Shown here in pieces: positions 21,201-33,200 of a stretch of DNA of 64,000 nucleotides. Position numbers and translations under genes: made by a program. Source of the DNA: Mesostigma viride (lineage: Eukaryota; Streptophyta; Mesostigmatophyceae; Mesostigmatales; Mesostigmataceae); contig RPFO01000123.1 of the NCBI GenBank assembly GCA_009746045.1, forward strand, positions 361,120 through 425,119, in the 5' to 3' direction. The stretch's first letter is position 1, and every line of letters starts with the position of its first letter. The notes under the pieces were generated by a model that worked only from the letters and a program-made list of their open reading frames with translations, was not told the DNA's origin and did no database searches.

Positions 21201-24200
21201 GCGATGGATGATGCTGGTGTCCCCAAGCAACGCCATGTCATCCCCCTCCACCTCACCGCCATGCCTAGCAGCACGTGAACTTTTTGAGGTTGTGAGAGGG
21301 AATGCCAGCCCCTCTTCCTTCCCTAAGAGGTTGATACCCGCCCCCTCCTCGCTTTGCCCTGTGCTCGCACCCTCCTGCCAAGAATTTCCTCCCAGCACCA
21401 GCCCCTGCCCCTGCCCCTGCCCCTGCCCCTGCCGCTGCCCCTGCCTTGCCATCGCCTCTTCGGCCGCGCGCGCCATATCTGCGATCGTGCGGTGGCGGAA
21501 CGCCAGCGCTTGCGCCCCCAGCAGCGCCGCCAGCTCCGGATCCACCCGCTCCATCTCCCCCCGCAGCCGCAGCGCCGCCAGCGAGTGGCCGCCGATCGCG
21601 AAGAAGTCGTCCAGCAGCGACACGTGGCGCAGGCCCAGCGTGGAGCGCCAGATGGCGGCCAGCCGGCGCTCCAGCGCGCTGCGGGGGTTAAGGGCCAGGG
21701 ATGATGTGCCTCCCTCCCTCACCAGCACCTTGTTCCCCTCATCAGAGCCTGCCGTTTCGACCTCCCTGCGCACCCCTGTGGTTGAATGGTCCACCCCATC
21801 CCCTTCGTCTCCGTTTACTGATGCTGCTGCTTCTATGGCTTCCGACCCGGCCACCATGGCAAGACCACGACCAGTACGCGCGGGCCCAAGAGCCGTAGGT
21901 GTCAGAGCCTCGGCCACCAATTGAACGAGCCGCCGGCGGTCTAGCTTGCCATTGGGCAGGCGCGGGAACGTGTCGAATGCCAGCACGCGTGAGGGTACCG
22001 CGTACTCAGGTAGCCGCGCCCGCAGGGACCCCAGAGTCATCGCGTGGTCGAGCCCTGCGGGGCAGACCACCGCCACGAGGGCAGTAATGGAAGCATTAAC
22101 GCCGGCCGTGGTCGCAGATGGCAGCTGCGCGGTGAATGAGGGCGACAGCAGTATTGGACCACCATGGTCATCGAGCGCAATGACAATGGCAGCCGTCACA
22201 CCCTTCACGAGCATCAGCGCATCCTCGACGGCCCCCAACTCCACCCGGTGCCCGCGCACCTGCACCTGCGCGTCCACACGTCCCAGCAGCTCCATCTCAC
22301 CAGTGGCCGGCAGCCAGCGCGCGAGGTCACCCGTCTTGTACAGGCGAGAGGGGAGCCCGGGGGGAGCCGCCGCCTGCGCTTCTGCCCCCACCAGTGATGC
22401 CCGGGATCCCACTCCCAGCGCCTCCGTGGTCGCTGCTCTCAGCCCTGCCTGACCTCCCTGAGCTTTTGCGGGCGAGGCAGTGACACGGCCAGTGCCCATC
22501 CCCCGCGGTTCTGGGCTTGTCTTGTACCAGTCGGTGGCCCACCGCAGGCTGGTCGTGGGGATGAAAGCAGCTGAGGTCAAACCCGGCTCGTGCAAGTACC
22601 CCTCGGCCAGCAGGTCCCCTCCCACGTACAGCTCCCCCACCATGCCGGGGGCAACGAGCCGCTGGCCCCCATCCGCCAGGATAAACGCGCTCATGCCCGG
22701 GATGGGACGGCCCACAGTGACCCTGCCGTCGGCTAGAGTGACCTCTCCCAGCGTGGCGTCGCCGCATGTCTCGGAGCAGCCGTACAGGTTGACAAGGCGG
22801 ATGCCAGAAGAAGAAGATATGGCAGGAGAAGAAGAAGAAGAAGAACGTGTAGGTCCGCCAGAAGAAAAAGTAGAGGGGAGAGCGGCCAGGAATTTGCGTG
22901 CGGTGGCCAGGGGGAGCGGCTCCCCACTCACGATGCACAGGCGCAGGGAAGGGGCAGGGAGGGGCTCTCCCCCCTCGACCTCTCCCCTCCCAACTGCTAC
23001 CCCCCCTCCCAGCCAGTGCCGCCCCGTCCGCTCATCCTCCTCCACCAGCGCCGCCAGTAGTGAGGGAACCACCACCAGCCGGGTCACACGGCACGCCACC
23101 ATCATGGCCAGCAGCGCCCGGGGGTCACGTCCCTGCTCCTCCGATGCCAGAAGTAGAGGTGCTCCCGCCAGCAGCGAGCCAAGCACCTCCAGCACATGAT
23201 CGATGAACGAGGGCGTCGTGCGGGCAAGAACCATCTCGCCTGCAGTCCCCATTTCCCCAATCTCCCCCTCTCCACCTACTACTCCTGTGGCCGTCTCTCC
23301 CTCCTCTCCTGTTCCTGCTTGTGGGGCCATCTCTTCTACCTTTTCTTTGCCGGATTTTGTGGCCACCTTTCCATGTCCCTTGCCTGATTGTATACCCAAG
23401 GCAGTGCCTGGTGCGGGTGTTGGCCCGCCTGCAGCCACGCTCAGGGTGGCCGCCACCATTGACCGGCCTGACGCTGGCACGCCAAACGGGTACAGCGACC
23501 AGTAGGCAGCGAGCTTGGCTAGCACGGAGCGATGGGAGAGCACCACCCCCTTGGGCTGCCCCGTGCTGCCTGATGTAAAGATGCAGAGAGCTGGGCTGTC
23601 TGGGTGGGGGGCTGGATTGGGAGGCATGCCACGTGCCTCGATTTCGAGGGCTTTGCCCCCCCCGGCTTCACGGCTGTAATTGTCACCACCATCGCTCCCT
23701 GTGAAGTGCACGCCAGCCCTCTCCGCTGCGGACCCCTCCCCCTCGATCTCTCCCTTCCCCTCACCCTGCCCATCTCGGCTCCCCCAAGCCCCCCTGCCCT
23801 CGCCATCCACAACCAGAAGATGCGACGGGCGGTCTTCGTGTGCTTGCCCTTGTCCGTGCCAGCATCGCGCCAGCTTCTCCCTCACGTCCTCTTGGGTGAT
23901 CACCGCGGCCGGTCGCACCGTGGCCAGGATGGTTGACAGATACGCCTCAGGGAGCCGGGGGTCCAGGGGGACGTACGCGCCGCCCGCCCGCAGGACGCCC
24001 AGGATGGCTGCCACGGTGCCCAGGGAACGCTCCAGGGATATTACCGCGTAGCTGCCGGGCCCGACCCCACGCGCCGCGAGCGCGCACGAGAGTTTCTTGC
24101 TGGTGGCGTCGAGCTGCGCAAAGGTGACGGAGGACCCCTCGCCGAACGTGCGCGCCGCGCAGGCATGCGGGCGCGCTGCCACCTGGCGGTCCCACAACCC

Positions 24201-27200
24201 AAGCAAGGAGGGGGGCGGAGCGGCGGCCTTGATGGCATCCGACGTGCCATCAGTTGCGTCGCCCTCGTCCATACCAGCAGCCTCAGCAGCCTCAGCAGGG
24301 GTGGCGGCGGCGGCACTGGTGGTGGTCGTGCTGGCTGTACAGTTAGTTGCCGCAGCCTCAGTAGGGGTTGTGCCACGGACAGAACGCAAGACCCCAGATA
24401 TGTCACATGCACCCCCGTGCGTCCACTTGCGCAGCCGCCGCCAATCCTCCTCCGCCATCAGCTCAACGTCGGCCAGCGGCACCTCCCCCCGGGCCACACA
24501 TGCCCTCACCAGATCCGCGAACCGTGCTGCCATGGTAGTGATGGAGTCAGCATCAAATAAGTCCATCGCGTACACGATCGTCCCCGCCACGCCACCGCCA
24601 GGTGTCGAGCTCATAGAGATCTCCAGGTCCATCTTGGCAGAGGCCGCGCCGCCCCCCTTGGCCCCGAGCCGCGTGCACGTGAGCCCCTTCCCCCACGCCT
24701 GCCCAGGCCCCGGCGCCGCGGCCGTCTCCCCCGGCTCGTTCCACCCGACAAGCACTTGGAAGACCGGGTTGTGGCTTGGGTCAAAGGGCAGGCCCAGCGC
24801 GGCCACCAGCTTGTGGAAGGGGGCGTCTGCGTTGTCCATGGCACCCAGCAGGGCGTCGCGCGCGCGCTTGACAATGTCCAGAAAGGTCGTGGCGTGGGTG
24901 CCCCCCGCGACGTCCACGTCCACACAGACAGGGATCGGGTTCACGAAATACCCGACCAGGGGCTGCGTCTCCGGCACCGTGCGGCCGTGCCAGGGCGTGC
25001 CAAGGACCACCTTGTGCTGGCCGCTGTACCGGTGGAAGAGCAGCGCCCACCCGGCCAGGAGGACCATGAAGGACGTTGCGCCGCATTCACGGCCAAGCAG
25101 CCGCGTCGCCTCTAGCACGCCGTCCCCCAGATCGAACGAGACCCGGGCGCCACGGAAACTCGGCAGCGGTGGGCGGGGGCGGTCCGTGGGTAGTGCCAAG
25201 AGGGACGTGGCGTCTGCCAGCTGTTCACGCCAGTACGCCAGCTGGCGGCCCATCTCGCCGCCATCCTCCAGCCAGCGCCGTTGCCACGCCGCGTAATCGA
25301 TGTAAGTGACCGGGAGAGGGGGGAGGCTCGGGGGGGCTGAGCCCCTGCGCGCAACCCCCAGCGCCCCTTGTTCCGGAGCCGATGCCAGCTGGGCGTACCA
25401 GGCACGCAACTCCCGTTGAATTATCGTCACGGACAACCCGTCCGCGACCGAGTGGTGAAGGTTCAGGAGCAGAATGTGGCGTTGAGGGGTCACGCGCACC
25501 AGCGTGGCTCGGAACAGGGGGCCGGCGTAAGGGTCAAACGGCTGCCTCGCCGCATCCTGCAGCCGCCGCGTCGCCTCGCCCGCTGGGTCGGGCGCGCCGC
25601 TCACGTCGAGCTGCGCGAAGGGGAGCACAAAGGAGGCCGCGTCGATGACCGCCTGCGTGGCAACGCCGGCCGTCATCCACGTGCAAGTGTCGGAGGAAAC
25701 ACCGACGTCATGGGCACCACCCACAGGGGCGCCTTTGGAACCACCCAGAATTGCAATGTTCGAGGGGAAGGGATGGTTTGGCTGGACGCTCGCCCCCTGA
25801 GATAGCTTCCCAGTGGCAGCCACACTTGTTGTCGTCGTCGGTACCCGTGCGAGCGCCACCAAGGGGGAAGCACCGGCACGGAGGTAGTGTGTCCGCAGCG
25901 CCCCGTGCCGCGCCACCACCGCCTCCAATGCCGCTCTCAGGGTGGGTATCCGCAGCTCCCCCACAAACTGCCACCTCAGCGGCATGTTGTACGCGGCGCT
26001 GGCAGGGTCCATCTCATGAATGGCCAGCAATGCCTCCTGACCGTACGAGCAAGGGCCGTACGGACACGGGTGATAGGAGCAAGGGCCGATGGAGCTGGGG
26101 CCAGACACAGCCGGCGGCCGAGTAGGCACCCCACTGCCCGTTGCCTCATCTTCCCATGGGCTTACACCCACCACCGTGCTCTTAGCAGCGCCCAGCGCTG
26201 CCGTTCCTGCATGACCACCGACCGTGGTATCACCGCCACCGTTCTCACTACGGGTCGCATCGTCGGCCCTGAGACCAGCGCCTGGGACCAACGGCGGCGG
26301 CGCCTGCCGTGTGTGCTGCGCCGCCTGCAGGCCCACCTCTGCAGACAGCGAGGCGGCGACGTACGCCAGTTGCTCCGCGAGCGCCTCCATGCTGGCGCGC
26401 TCCCACAGGTCGGCCCGGTACGCCAGGTGGCCGCTCAGGGATGCCTCGCTGCCCACCGCGCGGGACAGGCGCAAGCACAGCTCGGCCTCCCAGGGGGGTC
26501 CCAGGTGTCCCCCGTCGTCCATCGGGCGCAGATCGCACCCTGGGGCCAGCGCGATGATGTCACGGGGGAGCTCATCCACCATCAGCATCGCCTGGAAGAC
26601 GGGTGCACCCATCCTTGCTGCTGCTGCTGCTGCTGCTTGGCTCTTCGAGATGTCGCTGTTGTCTCTCTGCTCATCAAGTCTGTCATTTATAGCCGCCATG
26701 CTGTCCTCCTTGTCGCTGCCGGCAATGCTGCCTTGATGACAAGGGCCATGAAGAAGGGAGCCACTCTTGCCCCTCACCATCTGGAGCACCCTGTGGTACG
26801 GCACAGCTCCATGCTCCGTCGCGCCCTGCACCGCCCCCCTCGCCGCACCAATCACCTCCCGCAGCGACCTGCCCCTCGCCACGGGCACCACCACCGGCAG
26901 CGCGTTGGCAAACGGGCCCACCACGCCGTGCTCCTGCGCCAGCACACGCCCATGGACACCCAGCAGCACGGGCACCTTGCTCTGGCCGCTGTAACGAGCC
27001 AGCACCGCCGCCCACACGGCCAGCAGCACGACCGGCAGACCTGCGCCGCACTCGCGCCCGACACGCCGCAGGCCCTCTGCGGCCGATCCGCCGATGTCCA
27101 GTGGCACAGTGCCCACCTTTGGCATGACCGATGTGCTGCTGGCACACGTTACCAGCTCTTGGGTGTGGCCTCGAGGCAGGTCTGTGGGCAGTGCCATGAG

Positions 27201-30200
27201 GGACGTGGCATCGGACAGCTGCTCCCGCCAGTACGCCAGCTGGCGGCCCATCTCGCCGCCATCCTCCAGCCAGCGACGCCGCCATGTCGACAAGTGGCGG
27301 TACTGCAGCGGCAGGCTGGGCAGGTGGATGGAGGCCTCCCCCGCTGCCAGCTGGCGGTAGGCCTCCGCCAGCTCGTGCGCCCAGATGCGCAGCGAGAGGG
27401 CATCGCCCACGCTGCAGTGGAGGACCAACGAGATGACGTGCTGGCGCGGGTCAGGCCCACGCAGGAGCAAGGCGCGCGCCAGGGGGGCCGTGGCGAGGTC
27501 AAAGGGGGCTGCGGCGTGCTCAGCAATCATCCTGGCCAAGTCCGCAGCATCCCCTCCTCCTGGCTGCTGGTCTGGTGTACCGCTATTCACAGCCACCATG
27601 GCCCTGGAATCGTCCACAGACGCCAGGCGGCCCTGCTCCCCCAGCGATGGTGCTGTGGATGCGCCATCACCAGCGGTTACATCCACCACAGACAGAGGGA
27701 GCGTGACGGTGCCGGCATCCGCCACCACTTGCCGTGCTGCGCCGCCCACGTACACAAAGCGCGTGCGCAAGGCGTCGTGTCGGGCCACGAGGGCGGCCAT
27801 GCAGCGCCTCAACAGCTCCTCTCGCAGCGGCCCCACAATGCGCACCTGGTAGCACACGTGCCAGCGAGGCGCGTCGCCACCATCCGCCTCATACACACGG
27901 ACGGCATGTTCCTGCTCATGCGATAGGGGTGCAGAGGGGGAGGAGGAGGAGGAGGAGGAGGAGGAGGGCATCGGGGCGGCCCCAAGAGAAGCAGCGTCTC
28001 CTTGGCCACAAGAGCCACCCAGGGTATCATCTGCAGAAAGTTGCAGCAGGCTCCGCACTGCCTCCGCGTCCAAGGGTGGAAGGGTGGCCTTGCTGGCGAT
28101 GGCCTGCGGATGAGTGGCCCCCGGGAATGCGCCGGGGCCACGGGTTGCGGCTTGCCCCAGCAGCGCTTGCCGGTCGGCCGCCAGCAGTGCGGCCGCCAGC
28201 TTGTCCACACTCGGGTTTGCCAGCACAAGGTTGATGCGCAGTGCGGCGTCACATCCGGGGATGTACGCCAGTCGCTGCCGTGCGCGCCGCACAAACCTCA
28301 ACGCGCTAAGCGAGTTGAGACCAAACGCGTGCAGGTCCGTGTCGACGCGGATCGCTGCGCTCCAACTAGGGGGCGCGACCGCCGCAGCCGCGCCCGCGCT
28401 CTGCTGATGGCTGGCCCCACCACCGATGCTGCCCGCGTACATGGCACCCGTGGTGCTGGCCTTCAGGGATGGCCCGGTGGGAAGGGTCCCTGACCTCCCT
28501 GTTAATGCTGGTGCCGGTGACCCCCCAGACCCCATGATCGCGGCCGCTATAGGGAAGGTCTCCAGCAGCGCCGCCACCAGCTCCGCTTGGATGACGTCGC
28601 CTGGCGGCTGGTGGGCTGAGTCGGCCCCCGATGTATCCTCGGGAGAGGAGCCAGGGTTGCCACCCAAATCTTGGCCGCCAGCACTTGACGCTCCCTGCCG
28701 CGTCCCATCTCCACCGTTCGATGCGGCCGTGTAGACACGACCGCTGCCAACATACGCCACTTGTGATTTGTCCGTGTGTACGCTACCGTTGTCACGAGAG
28801 TGCAAATGCGCATCCCCACGACTGCCCGCCACCACCTCCCTCAACCCTCTTCCCAGCGTCTCCCCTGGAGGGGGGGAAACCCCCCCTGCCATGCGTGCGC
28901 TGAGCTCCGCGCTTGCCAGCCGCAGCATGCCCCCGCGGTCCACCTTCCCGCTGGGCGTGCGGGGGAGCTGGTCCACCAGGAGCACCCAGGCAGGGACCGC
29001 GTGCAGCGGCAGGTGGCGGCGCAGCGTCGCCAGCACACCCTCCGGCGTGAGCCGCGCGCCCTGCGGCCCTGGTGCGCGGCTGACGACTGCCACCAGGAAG
29101 CTCGCCTGCTCTGCTGCCGCCGCTGCTGCCGTCACGCCCCCCTTGTCCCTACTGCTGCCATCCGAGCCACCGTGTCCACGATGCTCATCACCATAGGTAT
29201 TGTTACCCGTCGGAGCGCTCTCTTGACCTCCTTGTCCACTTGTAGTGCTTGCCGCCGGCACTTTGCCACTGCCGGTACTGACGGTCAGCAACACCACCCC
29301 GCACGCTTGCGCCCCCTCCACCGCGCGCAGCAGCGTGGTCTCTACAAACTCGGGTTCCAGCCGGTGGCCGCGCACCTTGAGCTGCAGGTCAAACCGACCC
29401 AGCAGCTCCACCTGGCCGTTGGGGAGCAGCCGCGCGCGGTCGCCCGTGCGGTAGAATAACCGTGACGCCTTGTGCCTCGCTGTGCCCTTACTCCCCTTCT
29501 TCTCCCCCTCCTCCCCATGACTCCCATCCGCAGACTCTCGAGACGCTTGTCCTTCCCCTTCCCCTTCGTCTTGCCCATCTCTCACCCCCTCTACCACTCC
29601 CTTGCCTATCGCATCCTCGCCCTCACCCTCGTCCTCATCCTCATCATCCGGGGGAAGCGTCACAAACCGTTCACGGCTCTTCTCCGGCTCCTTCAGGTAC
29701 CCGGTGGCCAGCCAGGGTCCCGCCACGCACAGCTCCCCCTGCATGCCAGGTGTCACGCTCTGGTCGTACGCGTCCACCACACGCAGCACTGCGCCGGGCA
29801 TGGGCCAGCCGATGGGCACGCGCGGCGCCGCTGCCATGGCATCCGTCACAACGACAAACGATGCGTCGCCACATGTCTCCGTAGTGCCGTACAGGTTGAT
29901 GAGGCGAGGGCCGTCGTGAGTGGGGGGGCGTCCGTCAGAGGGGACGCCAAGCTCGGATGCCGCCAAGTGTGCCGGCGGCGGTGACGCCGACGGCGCTGGC
30001 AATGGGACAGCCACATTTGTGCCGTTGGTAGCGCCGCCCAGGGTGGTAAGCCCCAGCCCAGGGAGGCCCCCCTGCTTACCATTGCCATGTCCTCCCCGCT
30101 GCTCCTTGATCTGTTGCCCGCGCGCCACCTCCAGTGTCGTCAAGAACCGGGCCGCTAGCGAAGGAGAGAGCGGCTCCCCGCTGGTGAACAGGAAACGGAT

Positions 30201-33200
30201 GCAGCCCCCGGCGAGCCATTCGGCGCACGGTTGGCCCACGTCCAGCAGGGCTGCCAGTAGTGAGGGCACCACAATGAGCCGCGTGGCACCGCTGGCCGAC
30301 AGCAGGTCGAGCAGGGCGGTAGGGTCCCGTGCCTCGGCGGATGACGCCATGAGCGCGGGAACGCCATGCAACAGGGACCCCCATATCTCCAGAACATGGT
30401 CCAGGAAGGTGACCGTGGTCTTCGCAAGGACGAGCTCGTCCGAGCGGGTCGATGCGACCATGTCCAAATACGATGCCGCAGGACCTGGCAGGACCAGCCC
30501 ATCCGTCGACGGCAGGACCCGCTTGTCTAATGGCAGCAGGGTCGGACCGTCTGTACTAGTCGGTCCCGCTTTATCCACGAGCGATGCCGCGACGCCCGTC
30601 CCTGATGTCGCACGGGCTGGCAGCCCCTTGAGATTACTGTTGACGGAAGTGTCCCTACTGGCAGATGTCACCGCAGCGGCATTGCCCTCGACGGCGACGT
30701 CCGCAGGATTAGCAAGGGATGCAGCGGGGGCGTAAGGAAATGCGGCCCAGTAGCTGGCCATCTTGGCCACCAGAGAGGCCTGCGTGTAGACCACCCCCTT
30801 GGGCGTGCCCGTGCTCCCGCTCGTGAATAGGCACACGGCCGCATCAGACGCTGCTGGCGCCGTCACGTGTGTCTTCAGATGGCAACTCGGGTGGCCTTTC
30901 TCTTCTTCGCTGGCCACGGCTGCCGCGCCGCTGCCAGCCCCTGGGATGTTCGCGGTCGGGCCCTCTTCAATGCTTCTGGCCAGGGCCATACCATCCCTGG
31001 CCGTCGCACGGTGCACGCGGACATGGCCCTCAATGGTCTTGGATTCCAGCACGGCAGGCGGCTCCACCCCCGCACCAGCATGCACGTTGGCCGGCCATTG
31101 GCTGAACGCCGACGTGTCCAAGAACAGAGTGACCATGTGCGGGAACAGAGTGTCCCTGCTGGCCAGCGCCTCCGCCCCATTGACGCTGCTGGCGGACGCG
31201 CCGCCACCTGGCGGGTCCCTGGCAGGCTCCTGCAGCAGCAGCACGCGCGGCGACGTGGACGCCAGGAGTGTCGAGAGGAAGGGCGCCGGGTGGCGGGGAT
31301 CCAGGGGTACGTAGCACCCACCCGCCTTGAGCACGGCCATCATGGCGGCCACCATGGCAAGGGACCGCTCCAACGCGACCGCGACAAAGACACCTGGCAT
31401 CACGCCGTGGCTCGCCAGCAGAACTGCCAGCCTGTCCGCGGCCTCATCCAGGGACGCGTACGAGAGGAAGGAGCCGTCGCCGCAGCGCAGGGCGGTCGCA
31501 TAAGGGCGTGCGTGCACCTGCGCCGCCCACAGGTCCAGCAAGGTGGTCCCTGGGGGGAGTGCCCGCAGGCGTGCCCACATGAGACGGTCCCGCTGCGCCA
31601 CCTCCCCCAATGACTCTGCAGGCGCAGCCAGGTCAGCCATGGCACTGTCCCTTGCCACGGTGGCATCTGCAACCGAACCGTCCGCCAAAGTATGCGCCGG
31701 CTTCTTCCCAGCGGTCGGGCCTGCGGCGGAGATGGCCTTCGACCCTGTGTCTCCACGAGGCGCGGCTATCGCACTGCTCTCCTGCGCTCTCCTGTTCGGG
31801 CTCCCAAGCGGGCCATCTCCTTTGCTCATGTCCTTCTCGTGCCGGATGCCCGCTGCTTTCCCTCCAGCCCCTCCCTCACCATGCGCACGCACCCCCCTCG
31901 CCACGCGCATGAGCGTGCGCAGCTCCCCATCCACCGGGCATTCGGCCACAGATGCCAGCAGTCCCTGGAACTGTTGCGCCACGCGAGCCATGGTGTCGCC
32001 CCCCCACAAGTCCACCCGGTAGGCCATGTGCGCGGAGAGTGAGCCTTTGTCCCCCTGGTTGAGCGCCAGGTACAGGTCAAAGCGCGTGGACACGCGGTGG
32101 TACCGATTGGAGGGGAGGCGCGCCAGCGAGGCGTCTCCCATGCGGTTCGCGCGGAACGCCACCTTGTGGAAGGACAGGAAGTTGAAAGAGTGGGAAAAGT
32201 CATCCAGGGACTCCCCGCCGTCACCAAACTCGTTCAGGACGACCATGGTCTGGAAGACCGGGTTGCAGCTGCCGTCCCCGCTGAGACCGAGCGCCTCCAC
32301 GACCTTATGGAAGGGGATATCGGCGTGGGATATCCCGCCGAGGAGCGTCTGGTGGGTGGACCGGGCCACCTGGCGGAAGGACGACGTGACAGGTGGCAGG
32401 GCCAGGCACAGTGGGAGCGGGTTGAGGAAGCAGCCGACAAGCCACTGGAGCGCTGCGCGCGGGCGGCCGTTCCAGAGCGCAGCGACGACCACCTTATCCT
32501 GGCGGCTGTACCGGCCGAGCAGGAGCGCCCAGCAGGAGAGGAGGACCGAGTAGAGCGTGGTCTCGCATGCGGCCGCGACGGCACGCAGCCGCTTGACCAG
32601 CGGACCAGGCACCTCGAACCCGAGGGTATGCCCTCGGAACGTCTGTAGCTGCGGGCGGGGGAAGTCTGTCGGGAACTCGAGCAAAGGGGGTGCGTCGGCC
32701 AGGTGGCGCTTCCAGTACTCCAGCTGGCGGTCCATCTCCCCTCGCCCGAGCCACGCGCGCTGCCACGCCGAGTAGTCCCGGTACCGTATGGTTGGGTCGG
32801 GCAGGTCGGCCGCGGCCTGGCCCTGGGCGAGCCGGTTGTAGAAGAGCGACAGCTCGCCGATGAAGACGCCGCGCGAGTAGCCGTCGCAGCTGCAGTTGTG
32901 TGTGACGACCACCAGCGCATGCTGGGGAAGCTGCCGCGCACCGCCAGATTTATTAGCGTTGTCGTAACCGCTGCCCTGTGCAGTACCCCTATCATTACTT
33001 CTTTCCTTTGTACCACCCGCAGTGTTGTTAACGCCGTACTTTCCCGCAACATCGTCAAACGTGATGGCGGCGCTATTGTTGCTGCTTTCGCCGTTGCTGT
33101 CGCCATCATTATTCCTGCTGCTGCCGGCGTGGTCAGCCTGCACGGTAACATCTGGCATCCGCAGCACTGCCATGCGCACAACGGGCCCCTTGTACAGATC

